NCBI GenBank assembly: GCA_958296295.1
Contig: OY282460.1
Location: 4,014,291 to 4,078,290, forward strand
Length of the DNA: 64,000 bases
Source: an uncultured Pseudomonadales bacterium
GTDB taxonomy: Bacteria > Pseudomonadota > Gammaproteobacteria > Pseudomonadales > Azotimanducaceae
Direction of reading: 5' to 3'
Shown: in pieces, positions 1-8,912 of the stretch
How positions within the stretch are numbered: position 1 is the stretch's first letter
Layout of the letters: each line of letters begins with the position of its first letter
Translations under genes and position numbers: made by a program
The notes under the pieces: generated by a model
Database searches by the model: none
Seen by the model: only the letters and a program-made list of their open reading frames with translations
What the model was told of the DNA's origin: nothing

Positions 1-717
1 ATGGTGTTTCAAGAGCCGATGACCGCATTGAATCCGGTTCACACCATCGGTCGGCAACTCGCCGAGTCGCTGCTGCTGCACGAGGGGCTGCGGCCGAACG
101 ACGCGCTTCGGCAAAGCATGGACATGCTGCATCGGGTGGGTATTCCGGCGCCGGATGTGCGCATGACGGAGTACCCGCACCAGCTCTCCGGCGGCATGCG
201 GCAGCGCGTGGTAATGGCCATAGCGTTGGCCTGCAAGCCGGATCTGCTGATCGCCGACGAACCGACGACGGCGTTGGACGTGACCGTCCAAGCGCAGATT
301 CTCGCGCTGATGCGCGAATTGCAGGACGATCTCGGCATGGCGGTGGTGCTCATCACCCACGACCTTGGCGTTATCGCCGAAACCTCCGATCGAGCGGTTG
401 TGATGTACGCCGGCCGCATCGCCGAACACGGCAGCGTCTATGACATTTTCGACCGTCCGGCGCATCCGTACACGCAAGGGTTGCTAACCTCCATTCCCAC
501 TCTTTCCACCATGCGCAAATCGAAGTTGCCGGTGATCGAGGGGATGGTGCCGAGCTTGGCGGACCTGCCGCAGGGTTGCCGATTCGAGAACCGTTGCGCC
601 CATCGCCAGCCGCGTTGCGCCGAAGCGCCGCCGGAACGCGAACTGGTAGCCGGAACGCACGGCGTCAGCTGTTACCGCTGGCGTGAACTGACACCCTCGG
701 CGGCGGCGAATCCATGA
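1..717 (+). CDS. Peptide ABC transporter ATP-binding protein, DppD/OppD-like (5' end outside window)
   Basis: This is the ATPase subunit of a dipeptide/oligopeptide importer, driving uptake from the cytoplasmic face of the inner membrane. The visible 238 residues begin at the Q-loop (VFQEPMTALNP), so the Walker A region lies before the window. The ABC signature LSGGMRQR, Walker B LLIADEPTTALD and the H-loop (LITHDLGV) follow. The C-terminal extension typical of the Dpp/Opp family has the cysteine pattern CRFENRCAHRQPRC. The stop overlaps the start of the next gene (ATGA), so the two ATPases form a translationally coupled pair. The ATG at position 1 is an internal methionine, not the start. 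Substrate specificity cannot be read here. Confidence 0.93.
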   Translation: MVFQEPMTALNPVHTIGRQLAESLLLHEGLRPNDALRQSMDMLHRVGIPAPDVRMTEYPHQLSGGMRQRVVMAIALACKPDLLIADEPTTALDVTVQAQILALMRELQDDLGMAVVLITHDLGVIAETSDRAVVMYAGRIAEHGSVYDIFDRPAHPYTQGLLTSIPTLSTMRKSKLPVIEGMVPSLADLPQGCRFENRCAHRQPRCAEAPPERELVAGTHGVSCYRWRELTPSAAANP

Positions 718-1706
718 ACGTCGAAACGCCCGAACCCGCCGGCCCGCTGCTGGAAGTTGCCGATCTGTCCATGCACTTCCCGGTTCGCGAAGGCGTGTTG
801 CGCCGCGCGCGCCGTTTCAACCGAGCGGTTGACGGCGTGAGCTTCGCCATCGCCAGCGGCGAGACGCTAGGCCTGGTCGGCGAATCCGGTTGTGGCAAAT
901 CGACTTTGGGGCGTTGCGTCGCCCGCCTGCACGCGCCCACCGACGGCAGCATCAACTTCCAAGGCGAAGAGATCACGCGCTTGCGGGGTGGGCGTTTGAG
1001 ACCCCTGCGTCGCCACATCCAAATGGTGTTCCAAGATCCGATGGAGTCCCTGAACGCTCGCCACAACGTGGGCGACATTCTGCGCGAGCCGCTGGTGGTG
1101 CAGCGGGTGGGCGATCGCGCGAGCCGAGAGCTGCGAGTGCGCGAACTGCTGGACATCGTCGGCCTTCCCGCTCGTTCGGCCCAGCGCTATCCGTTCGAGT
1201 TTTCCGGCGGCCAACGACAACGCATCGGCATTGCCAGGGCCATCGCATTGAAGCCGCGTCTGGTGATCTGCGACGAACCGGTTTCCGCCCTTGACGTCTC
1301 CATCCAAAGCCAGATCCTCAATCTGCTAAACGACCTGCAACGCGAGTTCCGCCTTTCCTATTTGTTCATCGCCCACGACCTCGCCGTGGTGAAACACACC
1401 TCGGACCGAATCGCCGTCATGTATCTCGGCAAGATCGTCGAGACCGGCGATGGCGAAAGCATCTACCGGGCACCGCGGCATCCGTACACGAAATCCCTGA
1501 TCAGCGCCATTCCGGTGCCGGACCCGCACCAGCGGGCGCGCCGCGAAGTGCTCTGGGGCGACGTGCCTTCCCCGATCGACCCGCCGAGCGGTTGCGCCTT
1601 TCATCCCCGTTGCCCCATGGCGACAGCGCGTTGCCGAGTGGAAACGCCGGCCTTGCGTGCCGTGCGAAGCGCGCCGCAGCGCGTGGCCTGCCATCTGGTG
1701 GATTGA
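714..1706 (+). CDS. Peptide ABC transporter ATP-binding protein, DppF/OppF-like
   Basis: Second ATPase of the same peptide importer, 330 residues, complete. Walker A is GESGCGKST near residue 60, the Q-loop is VFQDPMESLN, the signature is FSGGQRQR, Walker B is LVICDEPVSALD and the H-loop is IAHDLAVV. The tail carries the oligopeptide-transporter C-terminal domain with GCAFHPRCPMATARC, as in other DppF/OppF proteins. The ATG overlaps the upstream stop by four bases, the usual arrangement of dppD-dppF. Permease and binding-protein genes are not in the window and presumably lie upstream. No terminator was recognised before the toxin-antitoxin genes on the other strand. Confidence 0.94.
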   Translation: MNVETPEPAGPLLEVADLSMHFPVREGVLRRARRFNRAVDGVSFAIASGETLGLVGESGCGKSTLGRCVARLHAPTDGSINFQGEEITRLRGGRLRPLRRHIQMVFQDPMESLNARHNVGDILREPLVVQRVGDRASRELRVRELLDIVGLPARSAQRYPFEFSGGQRQRIGIARAIALKPRLVICDEPVSALDVSIQSQILNLLNDLQREFRLSYLFIAHDLAVVKHTSDRIAVMYLGKIVETGDGESIYRAPRHPYTKSLISAIPVPDPHQRARREVLWGDVPSPIDPPSGCAFHPRCPMATARCRVETPALRAVRSAPQRVACHLVD

Positions 1707-1774
1707 AGCCGCGGGAACGGCGGCTCGCCTTCGCCCGCGCCAACCGGCCCGCTGACGCCGGCTGGCACCCGCGG

Positions 1775-2207
1775 TCAATCCGCGCTTTCGCCGCCCACCT
1801 TCTTCACGGCCCACCGCCCTAGTTCCCGCAGTTCGTCCAAGTGTTCCCGAATTGCCCGGTAGGAGACGAGATGGTCGATGTTCGCGCATTGATGCACCAA
1901 GACGTTGCGAAAGCCCGCCCAGCCGCGCAGCTTCTCCGCCAGGTCGTTGTCGATTTCGCCGGCCTCTTCCAACACGGAGAACGCATCGCGGTTGGTTTCC
2001 GGCGTCCTCATTCCGACCTCGGATATCCAGTGGTCGGCGATATTCGATGGCGGCCTCCGTCGCCAAGTGCAAGTAACGCTCCGCGAGATCGTGTACGCCG
2101 GATTCGGCCACGAATGTCTCTTCGTCCACCTCACCCAATGCGGCCGCTCGCGCCAAGTAGACGTCCAGCGCGCCGAGCCGACGCGAGAATATCTCCCGAT
2201 CCACCAT
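1775..2207 (-). pseudogene. HepT-like HEPN ribonuclease toxin, frameshifted
   Basis: The first half reads in one frame from the ATG at 2207 (MVDREIFSRRLGALDVYL...HLATEAAIEY) and the second half in another (IADHWISEVGMRTPE...LRGWAGFRNVLVHQ...). The halves join if one extra A is removed near 2040, where GAATATC would become GATATC. Corrected, the protein has 143 residues, normal for HepT, and keeps the RX4H motif (RNVLVH) used by these RNases. A strong GGAGGG ribosome-binding site precedes the ATG. It overlaps the 3' end of the MntA-like gene, as expected for a HEPN-MNT pair. Either the toxin is dead or this is a one-base sequencing error; sequence alone cannot decide. Confidence 0.72.
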
Positions 2208-2637
2208 TCTTCCCTCCCTCCCGTAGCCGTGCGATCCGCAGCCGCCTGTGCTCGCGAAGACGCGGCTCGATGTCCTGATAGTCGCGGATCGTTCGTATCG
2301 AGAAGCGCAACCGGTCGGCCTTGTTGCGTTGGCGCAGCAGCACGCCATCGCGCAGCACCCGGTGACGCAGCAACGGCGGCGCCCCGTTCAGCAGCACGAT
2401 GTGCAGCATCTGCGCCGGCACCGGATCCGCCAAGCGCGCGGCCAGGCGCCATATCGTACGGTTGACCGTGCCGGCATCCAGCACCTTGGCGTCATCCACC
2501 AACACGGCGATATCGAAATCGCTATCCGGCCGTTCTTTGCCCCACGCACGGCTGCCGAACAGATAGGCAAGGCGCACCTCGGGGAAGTCCGCGAACCGGG
2601 CGGCAAAGTGGCGGCGGGCGGTTTCGGTTTCGATCAT
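2131..2637 (-). CDS. MntA-like nucleotidyltransferase antitoxin (MNT domain)
   Basis: Minimal nucleotidyltransferase that in HEPN-MNT systems neutralises HepT by adenylylating it. The hallmark GSX10DXD motif is intact (GSRAWGKERPDSDFDIAVL, around residues 28-46). At 168 residues it is longer than the usual 130-140. The last 25 or so residues (RLREGGKNGGSGDIL...) overlap the start of the HepT-like gene and look like read-through, so a second small frameshift or a late stop is possible. The gene is divergent from the acyl-CoA dehydrogenase at 2738. With HepT frameshifted, this antitoxin may persist without a functional toxin. Confidence 0.82.
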   Translation of the reverse strand: MIETETARRHFAARFADFPEVRLAYLFGSRAWGKERPDSDFDIAVLVDDAKVLDAGTVNRTIWRLAARLADPVPAQMLHIVLLNGAPPLLRHRVLRDGVLLRQRNKADRLRFSIRTIRDYQDIEPRLREHRRLRIARLREGGKNGGSGDILASARRAGRLLGASGRIG

Positions 2638-2737
2638 GGCGCAACGCCGAGTCAGCTTGGACGCATCATAGCCCTATCCGAACCGCACGGGAGCGTTCGC
2701 CGACATCCCCCGCGGCGTGCAGTGGTACGCTGGCGCC

Positions 2738-3904
2738 ATGAACTTCGAGACCACTGACGAACATCAGCTCATCCGCGACGCGGTCGGCAAGATCTGCGCG
2801 AACTTCCCGGACGAGTACTGGGCCGAGTGCGATAGCAAGCATCGCTTCCCTTGGGACTTCTACAACGCGATGGCGAAGGACGGCTGGATCGGCATCGCCA
2901 TCCCCGAAGAGTACGGCGGCAGCGGGCGCGGCATCACCGAGGCCTCCATAGTGCTGGAGGAAGTGGCGGCGTCCGGCGCGGCCATGAACGGCGCAAGCGG
3001 CATCCACCTCTCCATCTTCGGCATGCATCCCGTCGTGCAGCATGGTTCGGAAGAGATGAAGCAGAAGTACCTGCCCCAGGTGGCGAGCGGCGACTTGCAC
3101 GTTTGCTTCGGCGTCACCGAGCCGGATGCCGGCACCGACACCACGTCCATCACCACCACGGCGCGACGCGAAGGCGACTGCTACATCGTGCGCGGCAGGA
3201 AGGTGTGGACCACCAAGGCGCTGGATTGCGAACGGGTGTTGCTGCTAACTCGCACCCAGGCGCGCGACCAGGTGGCGCGGCGCACGCAAGGCATGACGCT
3301 GCTGCTGGCCGAGATCCAACGCCCCGAGGTGTCCATCTCGCCGATAGACAAAGTGGGTCGCAACGCCGTCGCCACCTGCGAAGTGGTCTATGACGACTTG
3401 CCCGTCCAAGTCGCGGATAGAGTCGGCGAGGAGGGCCGCGGCTTCCGCTACCTTCTCGACGGCTTGAACGCCGAGCGAATCCTGGTGGCCTCCGAAGCGC
3501 TCGGCATCGGCCGCGCCGCCATGCGTCGGGCCGTGGCCTACGCCAACGACCGCGTGGTCTTCAACCGCCCCATCGGCATGAACCAAGGCGTTTCCTTCCC
3601 CTTGGGCGAAGCGCGGATGCGGTTGGACGCCGCGGAACTGATGATCCGCAAGGCGTCTTGGCTCATCGACAACGACCAGCCCTGCGGCGCCGAAGCCAAC
3701 ATGGCCAAGTGGCTGGCCGCCGACGCCTGCTTCCAAGCCGCCGATCAAGCGGTGCAGACCCACGGCGGTTTCGGCTACGCCAAGGAGTTCCACGTCGAAC
3801 GCTACTGGCGCGAAGCGCGCCTGCAACGGCTCGCGCCGATTTCCCAAGAGATGGTGTTGAACTACGTCACGGAACACGTGCTGGGCTTGCCGCGCTCCTA
3901 TTGA
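2738..3904 (+). CDS. Acyl-CoA dehydrogenase
   Basis: FAD-dependent dehydrogenase that introduces the alpha-beta double bond into an acyl-CoA and passes electrons to ETF. It has 388 residues from the ATG at 2738; an upstream in-frame start at 2717 would add seven residues and is less likely. The N-terminal helical domain begins NFETTDEHQLIRDAV. The FAD-binding motif CFGVTEPDAGTDT lies near residue 126, and the C-terminal domain has QTHGGFGYAKEFHVERYWREAR. The short-chain family base would be a glutamate in the C-terminal domain, but I did not assign it. Substrate chain length is unknown. A second, unrelated-looking paralogue lies at 28301-29557. Confidence 0.92.
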   Translation: MNFETTDEHQLIRDAVGKICANFPDEYWAECDSKHRFPWDFYNAMAKDGWIGIAIPEEYGGSGRGITEASIVLEEVAASGAAMNGASGIHLSIFGMHPVVQHGSEEMKQKYLPQVASGDLHVCFGVTEPDAGTDTTSITTTARREGDCYIVRGRKVWTTKALDCERVLLLTRTQARDQVARRTQGMTLLLAEIQRPEVSISPIDKVGRNAVATCEVVYDDLPVQVADRVGEEGRGFRYLLDGLNAERILVASEALGIGRAAMRRAVAYANDRVVFNRPIGMNQGVSFPLGEARMRLDAAELMIRKASWLIDNDQPCGAEANMAKWLAADACFQAADQAVQTHGGFGYAKEFHVERYWREARLQRLAPISQEMVLNYVTEHVLGLPRSY

Positions 3905-3932
3905 CGCCGGCGGCGGTGCGCCGGCTAACCGC

Positions 3933-4733
3933 TCACCGCGCCGGCAACAACGCGACGATACGCACCGGCCCCCCGCTGCCGCCTTTGATTTTCATGGGCA
4001 GCGCGATGACGTGCGTGCCCCGCTCCGGCAGACGCCCTAGATTGGCGACGTTCTCGAACACGGGGACGTCCCTTGCGGCCAGGATGCGATGGGTCTCGAA
4101 CCCCTTCGATTGTCCGAAGTCGATACTCGCCGTATCGATGCCCACGGCGTTCACCTCGCGCTCGGCGACCAGCCACGTCGCCGCCTCGGGATGCAAACCC
4201 GGAAAGCGCAGCTTGGCCACCGCCGCCGGCCCCCGCTCGGCGGTGCCCAGGTAGCGCTCGGCATCCGGCCAATAGCGGCCGTAGCCGGTGCGCAGCAACA
4301 CGATCGCGCCAGCCGGCAAAGCGCCATGCGTTTCTTCCCAGCGCGTCATGTCCGCCACTGTTGCTTGGTAGTCGCGGTTTGCGAGCGCTTGCGCGGCGAC
4401 ATCGACCACGACCGCCGGCCCCATCAGGCGCTGCAATGGAATCTCGTCCACGCTGTTGCGACCTTCGGCGAAATGAACCGGCGCGTCGATGTGCGTGCCG
4501 CCGTGTTCGGCAGTGCGGAAACTGTTGGCTTCGTACCAATAGCCGGCGTCGGTAGGCCCTTTGCTTTCCACCCGCAGCTCGAAACCGGCGGCGGTGGGCC
4601 AGTAGATCGTGTCTTGCGAATAGTCGTAGGACAGATCCACCCACTCCGAGCCCGGCTCGCCGAGCGTACTGGCCGACACCGCGCTCGCGCCAAGCAGCAA
4701 GACGATGAACAGCCCGTGGACAGTCTTCACCAT
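3933..4733 (-). CDS. Exported cyclase-family (kynurenine formamidase-like) hydrolase
   Basis: A 266-residue member of the cyclase family (PF04199), which includes arylformamidases and other metal-dependent amide or ester hydrolases. The N-terminus MVKTVHGLFIVLLLGASAVSAS is a clear signal peptide, so the enzyme is predicted to be periplasmic. The family metal-binding motif HGGTHIDAPVHF is at about residues 94-105, and GIDTASIDFG further on matches the second conserved block. It converges on the acyl-CoA dehydrogenase, with 28 bp between the stops. The exported location argues against a role in cytoplasmic tryptophan breakdown. The true substrate is unknown. Confidence 0.85.
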   Translation of the reverse strand: MVKTVHGLFIVLLLGASAVSASTLGEPGSEWVDLSYDYSQDTIYWPTAAGFELRVESKGPTDAGYWYEANSFRTAEHGGTHIDAPVHFAEGRNSVDEIPLQRLMGPAVVVDVAAQALANRDYQATVADMTRWEETHGALPAGAIVLLRTGYGRYWPDAERYLGTAERGPAAVAKLRFPGLHPEAATWLVAEREVNAVGIDTASIDFGQSKGFETHRILAARDVPVFENVANLGRLPERGTHVIALPMKIKGGSGGPVRIVALLPAR

Positions 4734-4786
4734 GTAGGCGACTATACGACTATCGGCGGCGGGCGGACAGCTAGGCGGTGAGTCAA

Positions 4787-4970
4787 CAGGGCGATTGCAT
4801 TAGGACATAAAATGTCGTTTCGGGGCCCGAACGTACGCCTAACGGTGGCAAGCGACCCTCAAAACCGTCTTGTCAGACCCCATTTCGGGCGTTTTGGAAG
4901 GTGAAATCGGCCCCGGCCGGGGCTGCTTGGCCGCATAACCCACCAAAGATTCCCAAATGCAATCGCCCTG
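4787..4970. mobile_element. MITE-like non-autonomous element, 184 bp
   Basis: The ends are a perfect 15-bp inverted repeat: CAGGGCGATTGCATT at 4787-4801 and its reverse complement at 4956-4970. Directly outside lie identical 10-bp direct repeats GGTGAGTCAA at 4777-4786 and 4971-4980, the signature of target-site duplication. The 184 bp hold no credible gene, so a transposase acting in trans would be needed. No second copy was noticed in the window. It sits just before a methyltransferase fragment. Confidence 0.85.
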
Positions 4971-4987
4971 GGTGAGTCAAGCGAAAC

Positions 4988-5629
4988 GTGGACACCGCTT
5001 GGTGGATGTCGTCCATGGCGGCGAGCTACCGTGTGACCAAGTTCCGCATCCTCGCCTCGGACTTCGGTGTGCCGCAGGTACGCCGGCGCGTCATATTCGT
5101 GGGGTTCCGAACGAGCAAAGCCTCGTGCCGCTTCGACGTGCCATTGCCGACGCATCGACCGTCCGGCGACCTGTTTGATCCCGCCAACCGCACCAACGGC
5201 GCGAGAGCCGCCTTGGGTCTGCCGGATGTCGGCTTCGACTGCTGCGCGCCGACGATCCGATCCGGCTTCACCGGGCCAAGGAACTCGACGAGCATTTTGA
5301 ACAGCCGGGCCAGCCAAGCGATTTGGGCGAAGCTGCGAATCTGGCCCAACGGCGTGCAACTCAGTCGCGATGCCGCGGCCAAGTTCCCGCCCGAAAACGG
5401 CCACTTCCGGTTAGCCGTGCAGGACTGCGCCCTGTTGCAGGGCTTCCCTGAAGACTGGCGTTTCGCCGGAGCGGCCTATCAAGTGATTGGTCAGATCGGC
5501 AATTCGGTGTGTCCACCAATAGCCTACGCCATCGCCAAATCCGTGGCGACAGCGCTTGGCACCCAAGTTCGCAACGCTTGCGCGGAACCGCCCGACCCGA
5601 TCGAGTTGAAGTCAACAACCGTCCATTAG
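4988..5629 (+). pseudogene. C-terminal fragment of a cytosine-C5 DNA methyltransferase
   Basis: The open frame of 213 codons matches only the C-terminal part of Dcm-type methyltransferases. The readable parts are the region after the catalytic core (FGVPQVRRRVIFVGFR), a possible target-recognition segment, then LLQGFPEDW and the motif X block QIGNSVCPPIAYAIAK. The SAM-binding FxGxG and catalytic PCQ motifs are absent and do not appear upstream. The ATG at 4988 is therefore not a natural start. The 184-bp MITE ends just upstream, and no restriction gene is adjacent. The fragment should be inactive for methylation. Confidence 0.82.
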
Positions 5630-6072
5630 TGATCTTCCGTCGGCACCTCGGCCGGTCACATCAAGCGCCGGTGTAGATGCCGTTCAAGAAGAGCGGCCCA
5701 TTTCTTGTTTTGGCGCGGCATTATTGCAGCCTCCGGCCAAGTTCCACGGCACAAACAACCGCCGCCGCCGGAATACGTCGCGTCACCCGCCCTGCCGCTT
5801 CCCTGCCCCCCTGTGCGTGGCTTCTGTTGCGCCCATCCGCGCCTTACTTGGTCCGCGCCATCCCAATCGTCCCGGTCTCTCTCTTGCCCGCCCCGCCCCA
5901 CCGCCAACGCCTGCCGGTGTGTATAATTCGCCGCCGTGTGGAACGAACGCCGCCTAAGTGGTCTAAGCGGTGTTGCGTGGCTTTTCTTCGTCGCCACGGG
6001 CCGGAGGGCTTTGGTGTGTTCGCACGGGCGTAGGACGCGCCAACTCAGTCAATCGACAAACGGAGCGTTGCA
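5630..6072. other. Intergenic leader region of the TonB receptor gene
   Basis: About 440 bp without a convincing gene. A perfect TATAAT at 5922-5927 could be a -10 element for the receptor gene, but no good -35 is visible at the right spacing. I looked for cobalamin-riboswitch signature blocks and found none. The start codon at 6073 is preceded by GGAG with about 7 bases of spacing. Confidence 0.35.
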
Positions 6073-8634
6073 ATGAAACTCAGCTCGAAAACGGGTAGCC
6101 ACGTCTTTGCACCTGCCATCGCACTGGCGCTCGCGCTGCCCGCCAGCGTGCCGGCGTTGGCCCAAGAGGAGCAGATGATCGAGGAAGTCGTCGTGGTCGG
6201 CTCGCGCCGGCGAGACCGCTCCGCGGCGGATTCGCCCGTGCCGGTGGACGTCATCGGCGCCGAAGACCTCCGCAATCTCGGCGACACGGACATGGATTCG
6301 CTGCTCGCCTCGCTGGTGCCGTCGTACAACGTCGACACGCAGCCGATCAGCGACGCCGCCACCGTGGTCCGGCCGGCCAGCCTGCGCGGCCTGCCGTCGG
6401 ACGCCACCTTGGTGCTGGTGAACGGCAAACGCCGTCACCGCGGCTCGGTCATCACCTGGCTCGGCGGCGGCACCAGCGACGGCTCCCACGGGCCGGACGT
6501 GGCTTCCATTCCCGCGATCGCGTTGGATCGGGTGGAGGTGCTGCGCGACGGCGCGGCGGCGCAGTACGGTTCCGACGCCATCGCCGGGGTCATCAACTTC
6601 GTGCTGCGGGAAGACGACAGCGGCGCCGCGCTGGACGCCCGCTGGGGGCGACACTACGAAGGCGACGGCGGCTCGTTCGCCGTCTCCGGCAACTACGGCA
6701 TGCCCTTGGGCGGGTCGGGATTCCTCAACGTCAGCGGCGAGTTCCGCCAAGCGGAACCCACCAGCCGCAGCGTGCAACGCGCCGACGCGCAGGGGCTTAT
6801 CGACGCCGGCAACACCCAAGTGCGGCAACCGGCCGCGCAGATCTGGGGCTCCCCGGAAGTGCGCGGAGATTTCAAGCTGTTCGCCAACCTCGGCATGGAC
6901 ATCAACGAAAACATGGAGCTCTACGCCTTCGGCAACTGGGCGCAGCGCACCGCGGAGGGCGGCTTCTTCTTCCGCAATCCCCACACGCGAGGCGGCGTGT
7001 TCCAAGGGCCGGCGCCGAACACCGTGAAGGTGGCCGATCTCAGCGCGGACGGCGCGAGCGGCAACTGCCCGGCCATTCCCGTGGTGAACAACGTCGCCGA
7101 CCCGGCGGCGGTCGCCGCGGTTGCCGCCAACCCGAACTGCTTCTCGTACATCGAGCGCTTCCCGGGCGGCTTCACGCCGCAGTTCGGCGGCGACGTCAAG
7201 GACTTCAGCTTGGCGGCCGGCTTGCGCGGCACCTTGGCGAACGGCTGGTTCTACGACGTGAGCGGCGTGTTCGGCCGCAACGAAGTGGAACACTTCATGC
7301 ACAACACCATCAATCCGCAGCTGGCGGCCCGCGGAGTCGACATTCCCACCACCTACTTCCCGCAAGCCTATGTGCAAGCGGATCAGGTGTTCGATGTGAA
7401 CATCTCCAAACCGCTGGAAATGGGACTGTCGGCACCGCTGCACGTGGCGCTCGGCTTCGAGTGGCGCAACGAGTCCTACGAGCGGTTGCCCGGAGACATG
7501 AACTCCTGGTGGGTCGACGAGCGTCCAAACGGCTTCGCGGCGCAGGGCTTCGGCGTCGGCTCCAACGGGTTTCCCGGCTTGCCTCCGCGCCATGCCGGCG
7601 AGGAGAGCCGCAGCAGCTACGCCGCCTACGTGGATGTGGAAACGAACCTGATGGAAGACCTGCTGGTTGGCGGCGCCGTGCGCTTCGAGGAATACGAGGA
7701 TTTCGGCGACACGTTGGACGGCAAGTTCACGCTGCGCTACCAACTGACCGAAACGATGGCGTTGCGCGGCTCCTACAACACCGGCTTCCGGGTGCCGACC
7801 GTGGGCCAGTCCACCGTGCGCAACGTCAGCACGGTGTTCGGCGCCAACGGCCTGGAGGACCGGGTCACGCTGCCGCCGACGAATCCGATTTCCGTGCAGA
7901 AAGGCGCGGTGCCGCTGACGCCGGAAGAGTCCGTGAACACCACCGTGGGCGTGGTGTTGACCGCCTCGTTCGCCGACATCACGCTGGACTACTACAGCGT
8001 CGACGTGGAAAACCGGATCGCCCAAAGCTCCACCTTGGCGTTGACCGCGGACGACATCGCCGCCCTCTTGGCGCTAGGCGTGTCCGACGCCACCAGCTTC
8101 GCGTCCGTGCGCTTCTTCACGAACGAGTTCGACACCACGACCCGCGGTGTGGACTTGGTGGTCACCGCGCCGTTGAACAACTTCGGGCCCGGCGACACGA
8201 CGCTGATCCTCGCGGCCAACCGCAGCGACACGAACGTCGACGCGCGCAACTCGGACGTTGTCGGCGCGGACCGCGTGAATCTGCTGAAGAGGGCGCTGCC
8301 AAGGAACCGCGTCTCGGCGACGTTGACCCATGTTCAAGGGAACTTGCGCCTGCTGGGACGCCTGCGCCGCTACGGCGAGTTCTACGGCGCGCCGGCGGAC
8401 GTCGGCGGTTGGGCGCGAACCTACGAGGCGCGCTTTCTGGTGGATTTGGAAGCGGCCTATTCCGTCAACGAGTCGGTCACCGTGGTGTTGGGCGCGCAGA
8501 ACGCGCTGGACGCGTATCCGCAGGAGACGACGCAGGCCGCCCAGGACGGGGTCGGCATGCTGTACCCGGAGAACTCGCCCTACGGGTTCAACGGCGGCTT
8601 CTACTATCTGCGGGCGACTTGGGACTTCAAGTAG
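6073..8634 (+). CDS. TonB-dependent outer membrane receptor
   Basis: An 853-residue outer membrane beta-barrel transporter powered by TonB-ExbBD. The N-terminus has a signal peptide ending ...VPALAQ, followed by a TonB-box-like EEVVVVGSRRR around residues 37-47. The plug domain follows, with LRGLPSDATLVLVNGKRRH and RVEVLRDGAAAQYGSDAIAGVINF. The rest is barrel, ending YYLRATWDFK. Length and plug motifs fit the RagA/CirA-like group lacking an N-terminal signalling extension, so no FecIR-type regulation is expected. The ligand cannot be inferred, since no siderophore, B12 or sugar genes are adjacent. A GC-rich hairpin lies 25 bp after the stop. Confidence 0.93.
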   Translation: MKLSSKTGSHVFAPAIALALALPASVPALAQEEQMIEEVVVVGSRRRDRSAADSPVPVDVIGAEDLRNLGDTDMDSLLASLVPSYNVDTQPISDAATVVRPASLRGLPSDATLVLVNGKRRHRGSVITWLGGGTSDGSHGPDVASIPAIALDRVEVLRDGAAAQYGSDAIAGVINFVLREDDSGAALDARWGRHYEGDGGSFAVSGNYGMPLGGSGFLNVSGEFRQAEPTSRSVQRADAQGLIDAGNTQVRQPAAQIWGSPEVRGDFKLFANLGMDINENMELYAFGNWAQRTAEGGFFFRNPHTRGGVFQGPAPNTVKVADLSADGASGNCPAIPVVNNVADPAAVAAVAANPNCFSYIERFPGGFTPQFGGDVKDFSLAAGLRGTLANGWFYDVSGVFGRNEVEHFMHNTINPQLAARGVDIPTTYFPQAYVQADQVFDVNISKPLEMGLSAPLHVALGFEWRNESYERLPGDMNSWWVDERPNGFAAQGFGVGSNGFPGLPPRHAGEESRSSYAAYVDVETNLMEDLLVGGAVRFEEYEDFGDTLDGKFTLRYQLTETMALRGSYNTGFRVPTVGQSTVRNVSTVFGANGLEDRVTLPPTNPISVQKGAVPLTPEESVNTTVGVVLTASFADITLDYYSVDVENRIAQSSTLALTADDIAALLALGVSDATSFASVRFFTNEFDTTTRGVDLVVTAPLNNFGPGDTTLILAANRSDTNVDARNSDVVGADRVNLLKRALPRNRVSATLTHVQGNLRLLGRLRRYGEFYGAPADVGGWARTYEARFLVDLEAAYSVNESVTVVLGAQNALDAYPQETTQAAQDGVGMLYPENSPYGFNGGFYYLRATWDFK

Positions 8635-8658
8635 CGCGGACGTCGTTCCGGCCTTGCC

Positions 8659-8681
8659 GCGGCGGCCGCGCCGGCCGCCGC
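8659..8681 (+). terminator. Candidate stem-loop terminator after the TonB receptor
   Basis: Perfect 9-bp GC stem (GCGGCGGCC, loop GCGCC, GGCCGCCGC) starting 25 bp after the receptor stop. It is followed by GTTCCTTGT rather than a real T-tract, so intrinsic termination is uncertain. The remaining sequence to 8912 shows no convincing gene. Confidence 0.4.
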
Positions 8682-8912
8682 GTTCCTTGTCCTTGGCGGC
8701 CAACGCCTCCTTTGAGGTGGTGGCCGCCGGGCGAGAGGCGATGTTGGACGAGGTGGCCGCCCTGCGGGCCGCCGCACCGGCCGGCGCGGCGCGCGGCAAG
8801 CTCAAGCGAAAAGCGCACCCCTAGAAGCGTATAGTTGCCCGCGAGCTAGGCGCCAAAGCGCACGGCGTCGCGCCACGACCAACCCCCACCCACGACCAAC
8901 GAGCCGCAGCCC

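Noticed and set aside
5630..6072. Possible cobalamin riboswitch upstream of the TonB receptor
   Set aside because: The conserved B12-box and flanking signature blocks are not present.
6049..8025. 658-codon open frame on the minus strand opposite the TonB receptor
   Set aside because: It is a GC-driven shadow of a clear receptor gene: histidine- and arginine-rich, with no motif and no ribosome-binding site.
8741..8824. Short frame MLDEVAALRAAAPAGAARGKLKRKAHP after the TonB receptor
   Set aside because: No ribosome-binding site and alanine/arginine-biased composition; it overlaps a long shadow frame.
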